From Phocaeicola dorei (GTDB taxonomy: Bacteria; Bacteroidota; Bacteroidia; Bacteroidales; Bacteroidaceae): a stretch of 64,000 nt of DNA. Positions 43,400-52,852 of the stretch are shown piece by piece. The translations under genes and the position numbers were made by a program. The stretch spans positions 2,387,501-2,451,500 of the forward strand of contig NZ_CP046176.1 in assembly GCF_013009555.1 (NCBI RefSeq). Direction: 5' to 3'. The stretch's first letter is position 1. Every line of letters starts with the position of its first letter. The notes under the pieces are model-generated. The model made no database searches. It saw nothing but the letters and a program-made list of their open reading frames with translations, and was not told the DNA's origin.

Positions 43400-43720
43400 T
43401 CAATAGTTTATCTGTTTTTTCATTAAAGCATTTCTCACATCACGGTTTGTAACCGTCTTCTCCCAATGCGGCGGCCTGTACTTCTTCCTTGAGGCATTCT
43501 TATAGAACTTCCTTGCCAACAACAGACCACATCCGACAAGCAATACGAATATGAAAAGCATTTCACCGCCTGTCGTACCGTCCTCCAGCCAGCTCTTGAC
43601 GTTCAGCAGGAGCACGGCCACGGCGAATCCGCCGTAACCGAGCAACAGATAGAAGTCGCGTACCAGCAGCCCGTGTATCTTGCACGGGTTCTCGATCCCT
43701 TTGCGCACCTTGTACTCCAT
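43400..43720 (-). CDS. traF: Conjugative transposon protein TraF (DUF4133)
   Basis: The start is the ATG at 43720 (MEYKVRKGIENPCKIHGL), giving 106 residues. There are two membrane helices (FYLLLGYGGFAVAVLLLN, MLFIFVLLVGCGLLLARKF), as in VirB3-like TraF. It begins 5 nt after the traE stop. Confidence 0.9.
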   Translation of the reverse strand: MEYKVRKGIENPCKIHGLLVRDFYLLLGYGGFAVAVLLLNVKSWLEDGTTGGEMLFIFVLLVGCGLLLARKFYKNASRKKYRPPHWEKTVTNRDVRNALMKKQINY

Positions 43721-43725
43721 GGCGG

Positions 43726-44034
43726 TCAGATTGAGAAGCTGACACCGGCTATCTTGCCCACGCAGAAGCTGATGACGGTCACCGCGATAAGGACATAGCC
43801 GACCATGTAGGCGACGTTCATCCATCCCTGTTTCTTGTTGCCCTCGCTGTTCTCGTCATTGATGAGTCTCCAGTTCTTTCCTATGCCTACGGCAAGCGCC
43901 ATGACCATCACACCGAGGAAAACCGGCAGTGCGATGTCGTTCAGGACGGTGTTGATGTCACTTTTGATGGATTGTGCCCCTGCCGGAAGAACCGCCGCCA
44001 GCAGGACGGATAAAGTATAAATTTTCTTTTTCAT
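43726..44034 (-). CDS. traE: Conjugative transposon protein TraE (DUF4134)
   Basis: The 102 residues have a signal peptide (MKKKIYTLSVLLAAVLPAGAQ) and two hydrophobic segments (VFLGVMVMALAVGIG, VAYMVGYVLIAVTVISFCVG), the layout of VirB2-like pilin candidates. It overlaps the upstream fimbrillin gene by 4 nt (ATGA), so fimbrial and transfer genes form one translational unit here. Confidence 0.9.
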   Translation of the reverse strand: MKKKIYTLSVLLAAVLPAGAQSIKSDINTVLNDIALPVFLGVMVMALAVGIGKNWRLINDENSEGNKKQGWMNVAYMVGYVLIAVTVISFCVGKIAGVSFSI

Positions 44035-44834
44035 TGCCTTTCTTGTTCTTTTTCAGTTATTGTTCCTTCATAATTGCCTCCGGGCTGCCAGCCGGTGATG
44101 GTGATGTCCTCTATCTCCACCCCGTTTCCGGCGGTTTTCAAAGTGTAGACATATTCCTTTCCGGATCGGAATGCCGCCGCCGGCATGACGAAGTCGTATG
44201 GATGTCCGCCGGCCACCAGCGCCACGTGCATGGCCGGACTGTCACCGGGATAGAGCAGCAGGCTTCCTGTCCCGGAGGATATTGTGCCTTTTTCCGGTTT
44301 TATCTCCAGTGAGCCCGTCAGAAGACTGTACGAAGCGGAGTAGCTGTAATCCGCCACTCTGACCGCGGTGACGGCGGCGGGCATTCTGAAAGTCACCTTC
44401 GAAAGAAGATGATACAGGGTGATGGAGGCGGAGGGTGCGTTCCCGGACACCATGGTCCTTTCCGAATACAGATAGTCTGTCTGGCTCCTTGCGTCCAGGC
44501 CCATCTTTCCGCCGCTGAAGGACGGGTTGTAAGGATAATACGCATATATGCCTTTATCCCCGTCCGACAGGGAAATCTCCGCGAATGTCCATTTCCCGGA
44601 CCGGTTGAGGACTCGGATGTTGTCCGGATACAGGTTTCCCGCCGTATCCGTTACAAACATGCCGAACTCGCTGACGGACATTTCCTGCCCGTCATCACCA
44701 CGTGCCGTGCAGGAGCTGATGGACATGACGGCGTCCTGCTCCGGACTGTCGTTAGGGCCGGAGCAGCCGCTGAGGGCTGCAACCGGCATTACAAACGTCA
44801 GACAAATAATGAGATGATTGAATGGTTTATCCAT
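44031..44834 (-). CDS. Fimbrillin-family protein fused to the tra operon
   Basis: The 267 residues start with a lipoprotein-type signal (MDKPFNHLIICLTFVMPVAALSGC). The fimbrillin motif is IYAYYPYNPSFSGG...QTDYLYSE, with TLYHLLSKVTFRM and a C-terminal ITITGWQPGGNYEGTI. It would be exported and form part of a fimbria. Its stop overlaps the traE start by 4 nt. Confidence 0.8.
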   Translation of the reverse strand: MDKPFNHLIICLTFVMPVAALSGCSGPNDSPEQDAVMSISSCTARGDDGQEMSVSEFGMFVTDTAGNLYPDNIRVLNRSGKWTFAEISLSDGDKGIYAYYPYNPSFSGGKMGLDARSQTDYLYSERTMVSGNAPSASITLYHLLSKVTFRMPAAVTAVRVADYSYSASYSLLTGSLEIKPEKGTISSGTGSLLLYPGDSPAMHVALVAGGHPYDFVMPAAAFRSGKEYVYTLKTAGNGVEIEDITITGWQPGGNYEGTITEKEQERQ

Positions 44835-44845
44835 ATTTATAGTTT

Positions 44846-47800
44846 TTAGTTTATGTCCACCGATACCTTTCTGTCCTGGTATACAGTGATTGACAGTTTC
44901 CTTCCGCTTTCGTTCTGGGTCAGCGTAATCGTGCCGCTACGGTCGGAAGTTGTCGGGTTTTCACTGACGGTTGCCGAGTTTGTGCCGGCACTGATCCAGG
45001 ACACGTTGGCGGAAGCCGACCAGCCGATATTGCTGCGGGAGGTTTCGCTGCCGTTGGTGTATGTGATCTTCTGTGAGGTGACACTGTAGGTGACGGTTCC
45101 CCCGGTGGAGACGACGTCATCACCGCTGACGGCTCTGAGCGTGAATATGTACCCGTAGGTGATTACATCGGCGGGCTTTCCATCCTGATGGATTGTCACA
45201 TGGCCTGATTTTCCTCCGTAACTTGCCGTATAGGTACAATTGCGGGATGAAGTGCTGCCATTGGCCGCCACTGTGACAGTCGTGCCGCTCCGGCTGAAGC
45301 CCGACGCGCTTCCTGACCATGAGGCGGATGAGCTCACATCCACACTCCGGTATTCTGTGGTGGTGCCTGTTGTTATGCCGTTCCACTTCGTGTATTTCGG
45401 ACGGCTTTGTGATGCTGTCGCACTCAGGCGGCTTGTGCCTCCGGATGAGCCGATACCGGACGGGCTGGCGGACACTGACAATGAGCCCGTGGTCCAGTTG
45501 CCGTACTCCGTTGTCTGACTGCCGGCGGACTGTCTGACCGTACAGGCGGCCGACCTGCCGTTTGAAGTGGCCGTGACTGTGCAGGACCTTTCAGACGCTG
45601 TTGTGTTGTTGCCTGCTGTCAGTGTTGTTCCGGACAGGCTGAATCCGCTGCCGGCTGCCGACAATGACGGTGTGGCCCTGTCTGTTTCCGTACCGCCGGA
45701 ACCGCTGACACCGTTCCACGTCCATGTGCGGGTACGGGTTGCCGCCGCGCTGATGGAGGATGTGCCTCCGCTTGCGGCTATCGTGGCCGGATTGGCTGAC
45801 ACTGTCACGTTCCAGGCACTCCATGACGCATATTGCCTGTTTCCTGCAGACTGGGTGATCGTACAGCTGGCTGATTTACCGGCATGGGTTGCCGTATATG
45901 TTATACTTCGCGTGCTTGTTGAGGTGTTGTTGCCGGCGCTGACTGTTTTTCCGGACAGGCTGAATCCGGCTGCACTGCCCGAGATGACAGGTGTGGCGGT
46001 TTCCGTACCGGTCTTTACCCCATTGGTATATACGTCACGCGCAGCCGAGCAGGTCAGCGTTGACGTTCCTCCGGCGGCCGCGATAGTGGTCGGACTGGCG
46101 GATATGTTTACTTTCCAATCTCCGTAACCGGTTGTTCCGGCCGGCTGCTTGACTGTACAGGTCGCTGATTTACCGGCATGGGTTGCCGTGACTGTACAGG
46201 ATCTTTCAGATGTTGTTGTGTTGTTGCCTGCTGTCAGTGTTGTTCCGGACAGGCTGAATCCGCTGCCGGCTGCCGACAATGACGGTGTGGCCCTGTCTGT
46301 TTCCGTACCTCCTGAACCGCCGACACCGTTCCACGTCCACGCACGGGTACGGGCTGCATCGGCCGTGATGACGGATGTACCTCCCGTGTTTGCAACCGTT
46401 TCCGGATTGGCCGATACGGTTACACTCCAGTCGCTCCAGGATGCGTATTGTTTTGCACCGGCATCCTGTGTTATGGTCAGGCTGTTATCCGATGTTATGC
46501 CGTTGTAACTGCCTTTTACGGTAATACTTCTGGCATTTGTCGTAGTATTGTTGACAGCCAGGACCTGATTCCCGGACAGGCTGAATCCCGTCCCGGTTCC
46601 ACTGAGGGAAACCGTTACATTTTCTTTTTTATCAGGATCCCGGTGGTCGTTATAATAAGTGCTGAGAACGGCTGTGACAGCCTTGTTTCCTCCGGCAGCG
46701 GGTATGTTTCCCGCAGTTGTGCTGATTTGCAAGGTCTGCCGCGTGGTAGCGGAGGACTGTTGTACCGGCAGGATGTAAGTCCTTCCGGATTCTGCCTGGG
46801 TAAACAGGACCTTGCCGTTTCGGGGAGCGGTATTCAGGTTTTCCGCCACCTTTATTGTTTTGCCCGCCTTGTCCGGGGTTATCCAGACGTCTGTCGTTGA
46901 AACCGTGTAATCCAATGGACTCTCAGTGCCGGGCAATGGCTTCCCGTTTATTGAATAATATTTGTTTGAAACCGTTTCGTAGTTATAGATGCCGCCGGAA
47001 TAGCCGCTGCCGATGGTTTCCGGACTGACGGTAAAGGTATACTGCAGCTCTTTGCCCATGAACGGAATTACGGTAGTATGCCCCGCAAGGAATTCTTTCT
47101 TTGCCGTAAGGGTGTAGTCCTTTTTTGTGCCGTCGGCAAATAAAAGGGTAAGGAATGTACCGTCGGCATCCCGGTCCTGCGCCGGAATGACCGCAGTGAA
47201 TGTGCCGCCGTCATTATACATCCGTATATCCGAGGTGGCTCCAAGGGTATTGGCGGTGCCGGTTCCCAGGTTGATATTGGCTGTAGCCTTGGCCCTTTGG
47301 ATGGTCACGCCGGAAAGTGCCTCTCCCGCTTCCGGCGTATAAGTGACCTGCAGCCGGGACAGCCGGTGGGAGAAGGCGAGCGTTATGACCTTATCGGTTG
47401 TTCCGCTCCTGTTGGCCGCATACATGAAGTCGGAAAGCGTGATGCCTTCCCGCTGGTCCCCCTGTATGCTGAAATCATAATCCAACGGATTGCCCATGTC
47501 TTCCCTGTAGGGGTAATAGGCATAATAATCCGTTTCATAGCCGGCGGCTATTTCGTTGGCGTCCCCGTCCGCCACGAACTGCGAGCCGTTCCAGACGAAC
47601 CGCTTGTTGTCCGCATAGTTTCCGGACGTTTTCAAGGTTGCAGGCGCTGATGACATGCGTACTGCCGCATAGACGCCGATGGCATCCCCGGTCTCAAACG
47701 TTGTCTCGGTTGCCCGTGCTCCCCCTGCGTCAATTTCAAAGGACACGGTATCACGGCTGTGGATTGCGGTGCCTTCCTCATTCTCACAGCCCTGCAGGGA

Positions 47801-47860
47801 CAGGAGGGTTGTTACGGCCAGCCAGGGGAAAAGGCTGTTTAAAATATTCTTCATTTTCAT
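44846..47860 (-). CDS. Large fimbrillin with tandem BACON/Ig-like repeats
   Basis: The 1,004 residues have a signal ending near cysteine 26 (SLQGCENEEG) and a fimbrillin domain in the first 300 residues (AYYPYREDMGNPLDYDFSIQGDQREGIT). Then come about six beta-sandwich repeats of roughly 100 residues (WSVTVSANPETVANTGGTSVI, PSLSAAGSGFSLSGTTLTAG, CTVTATHAGKSATCTV). Some repeats are nearly identical at the DNA level. It is probably a stalk or tip adhesin. It lies between two fimbrillin genes. Confidence 0.85.
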   Translation of the reverse strand: MKMKNILNSLFPWLAVTTLLSLQGCENEEGTAIHSRDTVSFEIDAGGARATETTFETGDAIGVYAAVRMSSAPATLKTSGNYADNKRFVWNGSQFVADGDANEIAAGYETDYYAYYPYREDMGNPLDYDFSIQGDQREGITLSDFMYAANRSGTTDKVITLAFSHRLSRLQVTYTPEAGEALSGVTIQRAKATANINLGTGTANTLGATSDIRMYNDGGTFTAVIPAQDRDADGTFLTLLFADGTKKDYTLTAKKEFLAGHTTVIPFMGKELQYTFTVSPETIGSGYSGGIYNYETVSNKYYSINGKPLPGTESPLDYTVSTTDVWITPDKAGKTIKVAENLNTAPRNGKVLFTQAESGRTYILPVQQSSATTRQTLQISTTAGNIPAAGGNKAVTAVLSTYYNDHRDPDKKENVTVSLSGTGTGFSLSGNQVLAVNNTTTNARSITVKGSYNGITSDNSLTITQDAGAKQYASWSDWSVTVSANPETVANTGGTSVITADAARTRAWTWNGVGGSGGTETDRATPSLSAAGSGFSLSGTTLTAGNNTTTSERSCTVTATHAGKSATCTVKQPAGTTGYGDWKVNISASPTTIAAAGGTSTLTCSAARDVYTNGVKTGTETATPVISGSAAGFSLSGKTVSAGNNTSTSTRSITYTATHAGKSASCTITQSAGNRQYASWSAWNVTVSANPATIAASGGTSSISAAATRTRTWTWNGVSGSGGTETDRATPSLSAAGSGFSLSGTTLTAGNNTTASERSCTVTATSNGRSAACTVRQSAGSQTTEYGNWTTGSLSVSASPSGIGSSGGTSRLSATASQSRPKYTKWNGITTGTTTEYRSVDVSSSASWSGSASGFSRSGTTVTVAANGSTSSRNCTYTASYGGKSGHVTIHQDGKPADVITYGYIFTLRAVSGDDVVSTGGTVTYSVTSQKITYTNGSETSRSNIGWSASANVSWISAGTNSATVSENPTTSDRSGTITLTQNESGRKLSITVYQDRKVSVDIN
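45599..46309. repeat. Identical 96-bp repeats within the large fimbrillin gene
   Basis: 45599-45694 and 46214-46309 are identical over 96 bp, offset 615 bp (205 codons, in frame), with strong similarity beyond. Recombination would remove or add two domains without a frameshift. Confidence 0.8.
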
Positions 47861-47941
47861 CGTTTTGTCTGATTATGGGGGATTGGCAGCCCCGATATGG
47901 TTTGTAACAGGGCGGGAAGAAAGGCTTCCCGCCCCTTAAAG

Positions 47942-48856
47942 TCAGATTACAGGTACAAGCTGGATTTCACCTTTCACATCGTCTGTCCAGGGTTCGATGG
48001 TCACACCGCTGCCATCGGCACCGCCGATGACCAGACCGTTATTCCCCAGTACGATGTCGTAGATATTACGGTAAGAGCGTTCCCATTTCGTTCCGGCCGG
48101 GAAGGTGAATCGCAGCTGCTTTCCGTCAATGGTGAACACGGCCTGCATATCCTTGCCCGCTGTCGCATCAACCGGAACGACAATGGATGAAAAGGATACG
48201 GCCTTGTCTGTCAGAGTGGCGCCGGCGCTGAATTCCACATTGCCTGCCGTCGTTTTTGTCAGGGAACCTGTTGAAATATCCATAGTGGCACGGGTATACA
48301 ACGGAGTGGCGGAACCGACATTCTTCAGTGTGATTCCGGTAAGGATGCCTTCCTGTCTGTATCCTTCCGTTTTCTTCATGCGGAATACGACCTGTGAAAG
48401 GGCATGTTTCATCGTGATGTTCACATTACGGTTCAGGATGCTCGCCTTGGTGTCGCCCTGTCCGTACAGATGGTCCGTCTGGGTGGTGATGTCCACCGGA
48501 AGGGCGGAGGGGGTGGTCAGCGTGGCATCATACGGATAATAAGCGAACACCGTCGCCTCGTTCTCATCCAGCAGGATCTCTTCCGAAGTCCATCCGGCAG
48601 CTGAATAGGTGAAAGGGGTGTTGGTATAGACGGCATTCTGGTTGTACGGAGTGCCCAAAGTACCGTTGCAGACATAAAGACCCAGCTTGTCACCGGCTTC
48701 CCAGGCGGTCTTTTCCGCGCGGGAAACAGCGGGAGCACCGATGTTGGCGTTGATTTTCAAGGAGGCACGGACATCCTTGACGGTTCCTTCTTCATTCTCG
48801 GAACAGCTGCATGCCAATACGGCAAGACACGCTGCGAACAAAAACATTTTCTTCAT
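47942..48856 (-). CDS. Fimbrillin-family lipoprotein
   Basis: The 304 residues start MKKMFLFAACLAVLACSC, with a lipobox. Fimbrillin hallmarks are VFAYYPYDATLTTPSALPVD...QTDHLYGQGD, KHALSQVVFRMKK and a C-terminal VTIEPWTDDVKGEI. It is probably the main shaft subunit of the fimbria by size and place. Confidence 0.85.
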   Translation of the reverse strand: MKKMFLFAACLAVLACSCSENEEGTVKDVRASLKINANIGAPAVSRAEKTAWEAGDKLGLYVCNGTLGTPYNQNAVYTNTPFTYSAAGWTSEEILLDENEATVFAYYPYDATLTTPSALPVDITTQTDHLYGQGDTKASILNRNVNITMKHALSQVVFRMKKTEGYRQEGILTGITLKNVGSATPLYTRATMDISTGSLTKTTAGNVEFSAGATLTDKAVSFSSIVVPVDATAGKDMQAVFTIDGKQLRFTFPAGTKWERSYRNIYDIVLGNNGLVIGGADGSGVTIEPWTDDVKGEIQLVPVI

Positions 48857-48892
48857 TTTGTAAAATTTTAAATTGATGATAAAAAAACAGTA

Positions 48893-49771
48893 TTAATAAG
48901 TAATTATTCCCTGGCCCCATTCCACATTCTGCCAGTCCTCGATGGAAGCGGATGCGGTATGTAGGGACGGGGATACGCGGACGGTGATGTCCACACTGAT
49001 ACCGTCAGCGGTGAAGTCCTTGAACACATCACTCAGGTCAAGATCCGCATCCACGGGCATGTCCCCGTCCAGATGAAGACGGATGACATTGCTCACCCCG
49101 CTATTGATGCCGAACACCAGCACTTCCTTCCGGAAGAAATTCTCCTTTTCAGGGGAGACGGTGAAAGGCAGGGTGGCGAAACCGCTTCCCTTTTCCCTTG
49201 TACGTACATACCGGCTTGTGGTCACGCCGTCAAGTTCGGCGGTGATTCCGGTATATTCCAGGATTCCCGTATTCGTCACCGTGATGTTGAAGACAATCCG
49301 CTGCACCATCAGTTTGCTCTCGCAGGTGACGTGCAGGGTGTCGTCAGTCATGACCGTACCGGTCACGGAAGAGGAATACGCGTATCCCTGCTCCGCCGTG
49401 ATCTTTCCCTGTTCCGTCGGAACACGCAAGCGGACGGTGGCGGCGGAGCCCGCATCCTCCAGGATGTTGACATCCTTGTTGCAGGCGAGAAACTCGTAAC
49501 TCCCGATATGCAAGGTCCCATACGCATCACCGCTTCCATTAAAAGGAATGGAAAGATTGTCATATTCCGCCACGCCGTTACCGGTCAGCGGAAAAACCAT
49601 CAGGTTCATCTCCGCCTGTTCCGGTGTGCCCATATCGGAAGGGTGATGGAACCCGTTACGGGCGTGCAGGTATCCTTTGTAGATACAATCCTCGGTGAAC
49701 AGGCCGTCACAAGAGGAAAGTGACAGCAGGGACAGGAATATGCCGGGCAGAATTCTTACTATTTTATTCAT
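48893..49771 (-). CDS. DUF5119-type fimbrial lipoprotein
   Basis: The 292 residues have a lipoprotein signal (MNKIVRILPGIFLSLLSLSSC) and regions typical of DUF5119 proteins (MNLMVFPLTGNGVAEYDNL, VQRIVFNITVTNTGILEYTGI, SASIEDWQNVEWG). Such proteins sit between DUF3868 and fimbrillin genes in Bacteroides fimbrial operons and may anchor the fimbria. It overlaps the upstream gene by 8 nt. Confidence 0.8.
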   Translation of the reverse strand: MNKIVRILPGIFLSLLSLSSCDGLFTEDCIYKGYLHARNGFHHPSDMGTPEQAEMNLMVFPLTGNGVAEYDNLSIPFNGSGDAYGTLHIGSYEFLACNKDVNILEDAGSAATVRLRVPTEQGKITAEQGYAYSSSVTGTVMTDDTLHVTCESKLMVQRIVFNITVTNTGILEYTGITAELDGVTTSRYVRTREKGSGFATLPFTVSPEKENFFRKEVLVFGINSGVSNVIRLHLDGDMPVDADLDLSDVFKDFTADGISVDITVRVSPSLHTASASIEDWQNVEWGQGIITY

Positions 49772-51836
49772 ATTGCGACAGGTTTAAATTATACGTTGTT
49801 ATCAGCCGGTTGATTTCCGGATCAAGACGACCGCGATAGGCTTTGGAACCGTCCAGTTCCAGTGAGCGCATGAAGGAGGACACGGCTTTGCCGTCGTCTT
49901 TCAGACGGCTGTACAGGATGGACAGCAGGTAGCACACATTGGAACTTTCCGGCAGGGATTCCAATATTCCGGCAGCCCGTGCATCATAGCCCAGTGACAT
50001 CAGGCAGATGGCCGTGTTGTAGTCGTTATAGTCCGACAGTATCACCAGCGCGTCCTTGTACTGCCTGTCCTCCATCAGGTCAAGACCGTGCATGTAGGCC
50101 GAGTCAAGGACGGTGGTGTATTTGAATTCCTCTATCATATCCCGGCGGTGCAGGTAGAATGCGAAGTTCACCGCACGTGCCAGAGGATAATAGTTCTCCC
50201 TGATATGCTTGTAGGCATCCGGAAAACGTTTCCGGATCCCGGCCTCCCTTGCGTCCGGATCCTTTACGGAGGACATGATATCCAGAACGGCTGACCTGTC
50301 ATCCATTTCCGTATCCTGTTGTACCTTGCGGACAAGAAGCTGCCAGTCCTCGCCAATCCACCGGGGACGGATCAGGGTGTCGATGCCGGTCCTGTCATCC
50401 GTCCTTCCGGACAGGTACTCCTTCAAGGCAACGGCACGCTGCCTGGACAGGATACGGTTCGCGGCCGCGCTGCCTTCCGGGGATGCGGTGGCGGTCATGT
50501 CAATACTGTCCATCACCAACTCACCGGTATAGGTCAGCTTGTTGATCGCTTCCAGGACTTTGTCTATTTCGGAACGGTTGTTCCCGTATTCCTCGTCAAA
50601 CAGGTATCTGCCTGCCGGATAATTGATATAGGCGGTCGTATTGGCCGTGGCCTTGCGGTATATCTTCTCCTTCCTGTACCGGGGCGCATGGTCCAGGAAC
50701 TGCACCATACTGCTTATATAATAGGTAATGGTATCCGAGGACGGTAAATTGGCGGAACTGCCATTGACGGCAAGTATCCTTCCGTCTACTGTCAGGTCAA
50801 TACGTTTCGTGTTATCGGTAACATCCATCTCCTGCCGGTAATAATAGCTGAAGGTATTGTTCCTGTTCCTGATGACCGTATCCAGACGGGCGGCCTGGTA
50901 AGGGAAACGAACCAGCTCCTCATATTTGCGTGACACCGCGTCACGTTTGCGTTCGTTCTCCGCAATGCGCTTGTAATCGAAGTATCTCTCCGCTATACGC
51001 GCCGAATCTTCCGGCGTCACCCTGCGTACCTTCAGAGGGGTGCCTTCCGAGAACATGCGGTAGCGGGACGGAATCAGCGTGGTGTCCAGGTCACGGCGGA
51101 GCCAGTAGGCGGGAAGTACGGACAGGATGGTGTTGTGGCCGGCGATGGCCATGCGGTTCCGTTCCATCTTCGCGTTGAAGTGCTGGTAACGGCGGTTCCA
51201 TCTCTCAGTCCAGTCAATCCATTCCTCGCGGGCGATATAGTCATGCTTCCATGCCTGGTAGAACTCCTCCTCCAGCTCGGCCATGGCACGGCGGTAGCCT
51301 TTCATGTCGAACATCTCTTTCAGATAGGCGGAATCCGGGATGATGCTGTTTATGAAGGCCTGGTACTGCGCGTATCCTTTTTTCTGCCGCTTGACGAAGT
51401 CGGCGCCGGACAGGAAGATCCTCTCCAGTTCTATGCGTCTGCCACGCTTGTAGGCCACAGGGGTCAGCTGTACCTGCCATTTGTCATCTATCAGCCTGCC
51501 CGGAACGGTCACGACAAAATCCAGATTCACTTTCCCGGCACGCTCGGGGATGTTCCTGTTACGCGCGACAATGGTCACCTCGTCCAGCTGCAACACGGTC
51601 ATCTCTTCACCCGTAACGCTGTCACGTTCGGCCATGGTGACAATATGTTCCACTCCCGAACTGTCCTTCCAGGTGATTTTTTCGGGAACGGAATAGCATG
51701 TCGTGTCCGGTGCAGGCCGCTTGCCGGCCTGTGAGAGACCGACCTTGCTGATGCTCCTTTCCATCTTGTGGGACAGGGAACAGGATAAGGACAGCAGTGG
51801 AAGTAAAAGGATTACAGGTATGTTTCTTTTTTTCAT
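49764..51836 (-). CDS. DUF3868/OmpA-like fimbrial assembly protein
   Basis: The start is MKKRNIPVILLLPLLSLSC at 51836, a lipoprotein-type signal; an ATG at 51848 is less likely. The roughly 690 residues have an N-terminal DUF3868 domain, a middle helical part, and an OmpA-like region (DMTATASPEGSAAANRILSRQRAVALKEYL). TPR-like helices follow (AVSSFMRSLELDGSKAY). It may hold the fimbria to the outer membrane and cell wall. Confidence 0.8.
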   Translation of the reverse strand: MKKRNIPVILLLPLLSLSCSLSHKMERSISKVGLSQAGKRPAPDTTCYSVPEKITWKDSSGVEHIVTMAERDSVTGEEMTVLQLDEVTIVARNRNIPERAGKVNLDFVVTVPGRLIDDKWQVQLTPVAYKRGRRIELERIFLSGADFVKRQKKGYAQYQAFINSIIPDSAYLKEMFDMKGYRRAMAELEEEFYQAWKHDYIAREEWIDWTERWNRRYQHFNAKMERNRMAIAGHNTILSVLPAYWLRRDLDTTLIPSRYRMFSEGTPLKVRRVTPEDSARIAERYFDYKRIAENERKRDAVSRKYEELVRFPYQAARLDTVIRNRNNTFSYYYRQEMDVTDNTKRIDLTVDGRILAVNGSSANLPSSDTITYYISSMVQFLDHAPRYRKEKIYRKATANTTAYINYPAGRYLFDEEYGNNRSEIDKVLEAINKLTYTGELVMDSIDMTATASPEGSAAANRILSRQRAVALKEYLSGRTDDRTGIDTLIRPRWIGEDWQLLVRKVQQDTEMDDRSAVLDIMSSVKDPDAREAGIRKRFPDAYKHIRENYYPLARAVNFAFYLHRRDMIEEFKYTTVLDSAYMHGLDLMEDRQYKDALVILSDYNDYNTAICLMSLGYDARAAGILESLPESSNVCYLLSILYSRLKDDGKAVSSFMRSLELDGSKAYRGRLDPEINRLITTYNLNLSQYE

Positions 51837-51848
51837 AGGACCGTACAT

Positions 51849-52388
51849 TTAGAAAAGATATATCATGTTCAACGCCACACGTGAAGGTATCAGATACCAT
51901 CCGTGTTTTCTGCCCAGGAAGGCGCCGCATTCCCGGCAACGGTATTCGTTGTACCTCGCCCAGACCGCGGCGCCGCCGAGTTCCCATTCTATGTTCCATG
52001 TTTTTGACAGGGGGTAGGCCTTGCCGATGGAGAGGCCGATGCCGTAGCCTTCTCCCTCATAGCGTTTCTTGTTCCATATCCTGCCGATCGAATAGCCGCT
52101 TGCCAGGGTGTTCATCCCGACAAAAAAATTGGAGTAGGACTCCACGAACCAGTAGCGCACGCCCGGCATGACAGTCAGGTTGCGGAACTGGCGGTTATCC
52201 TTAAAGACGAAGGGATTGTACTGGACCGGTAGATGAAGCGACCATCGGCGGTTCAGCGTCATGGACCCCTCCAGGTTGATGTTGCCCGTTGCCAGCCCTA
52301 TCAGGTTGGTACGTGCGGAATAGAACTGGGCCGGGGATGCCAGGCAGACGCCCAACAATATCCCCAGAAAAAAGAATTTCTTTCTCAT
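51849..52388 (-). CDS. DUF3575 outer-membrane protein of the fimbrial operon
   Basis: The start is the ATG at 52388 (MRKKFFFLGILLGVCLASPA), overlapping the DUF3127 stop by 4 nt. The 179 residues form a small beta-barrel (TNLIGLATGNINLEGSMTL, VMPGVRYWFVES, GIGLSIGKAYPLSKTWNIEWELG) as in DUF3575. This family is the usual first gene of Bacteroidales type V-like fimbrial operons. I first considered TraO but the pattern fits DUF3575 better. Confidence 0.85.
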   Translation of the reverse strand: MRKKFFFLGILLGVCLASPAQFYSARTNLIGLATGNINLEGSMTLNRRWSLHLPVQYNPFVFKDNRQFRNLTVMPGVRYWFVESYSNFFVGMNTLASGYSIGRIWNKKRYEGEGYGIGLSIGKAYPLSKTWNIEWELGGAAVWARYNEYRCRECGAFLGRKHGWYLIPSRVALNMIYLF

Positions 52389-52690
52389 CTGTTTTCTCCT
52401 TCCTGATTGGACGGCCGGGAATTCAGCACGGTGATGTCCCATGCCGTCAGCGTGTTGAAGTAACGGCCGTCCCATTCACGGGCGGAAATGTCAAATTTGA
52501 CACTGACCTCCATACCCTCCTCCATGGGAAAACGGTCCATGTTGTCATTCATCACTTGCAGGCAGATCCTCTTCGGATACTGGTCTTGCGTTTCTATCAC
52601 AAACTCACGGGACTTCCACGGAGTGCCCGATGTCTTTCCGACTCCTTCCTTGACCGGAAAGAGGGTAAGTACTTTTCCTTTTATCTCCAT
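52385..52690 (-). CDS. DUF3127 protein (OB-fold type)
   Basis: The 101 residues match DUF3127 (MEIKGKVLTLFPVKEGVGKTSG, WKSREFVIETQDQYPKRICLQV, DISAREWDGRYFNTLTAW), small proteins thought to bind single-stranded DNA. It may protect the transferred strand. It overlaps the DUF3575 start, so replication-type and fimbrial genes are coupled here. Confidence 0.9.
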   Translation of the reverse strand: MEIKGKVLTLFPVKEGVGKTSGTPWKSREFVIETQDQYPKRICLQVMNDNMDRFPMEEGMEVSVKFDISAREWDGRYFNTLTAWDITVLNSRPSNQEGENR

Positions 52691-52852
52691 ATTTTTTTCG
52701 TTTATGTGTTTTTAATCAAGTGAACGGGGATGAACCGCAACCATCCTTTTCACGATCTGCTAAAACCATTCGGCATCCGGATCGACCTCCACGGAAAGCC
52801 GGTCCATGATCCATGTGATCAGTCTGTTGACAAAGCCCATGTTCTTATCCTT

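Noticed and set aside
51849..52475. TraO-like outer-membrane protein of the left module
   Set aside because: Size and signal fit, but the conserved pattern and the next genes (DUF3868, DUF5119, fimbrillin) fit DUF3575 of fimbrial operons better.
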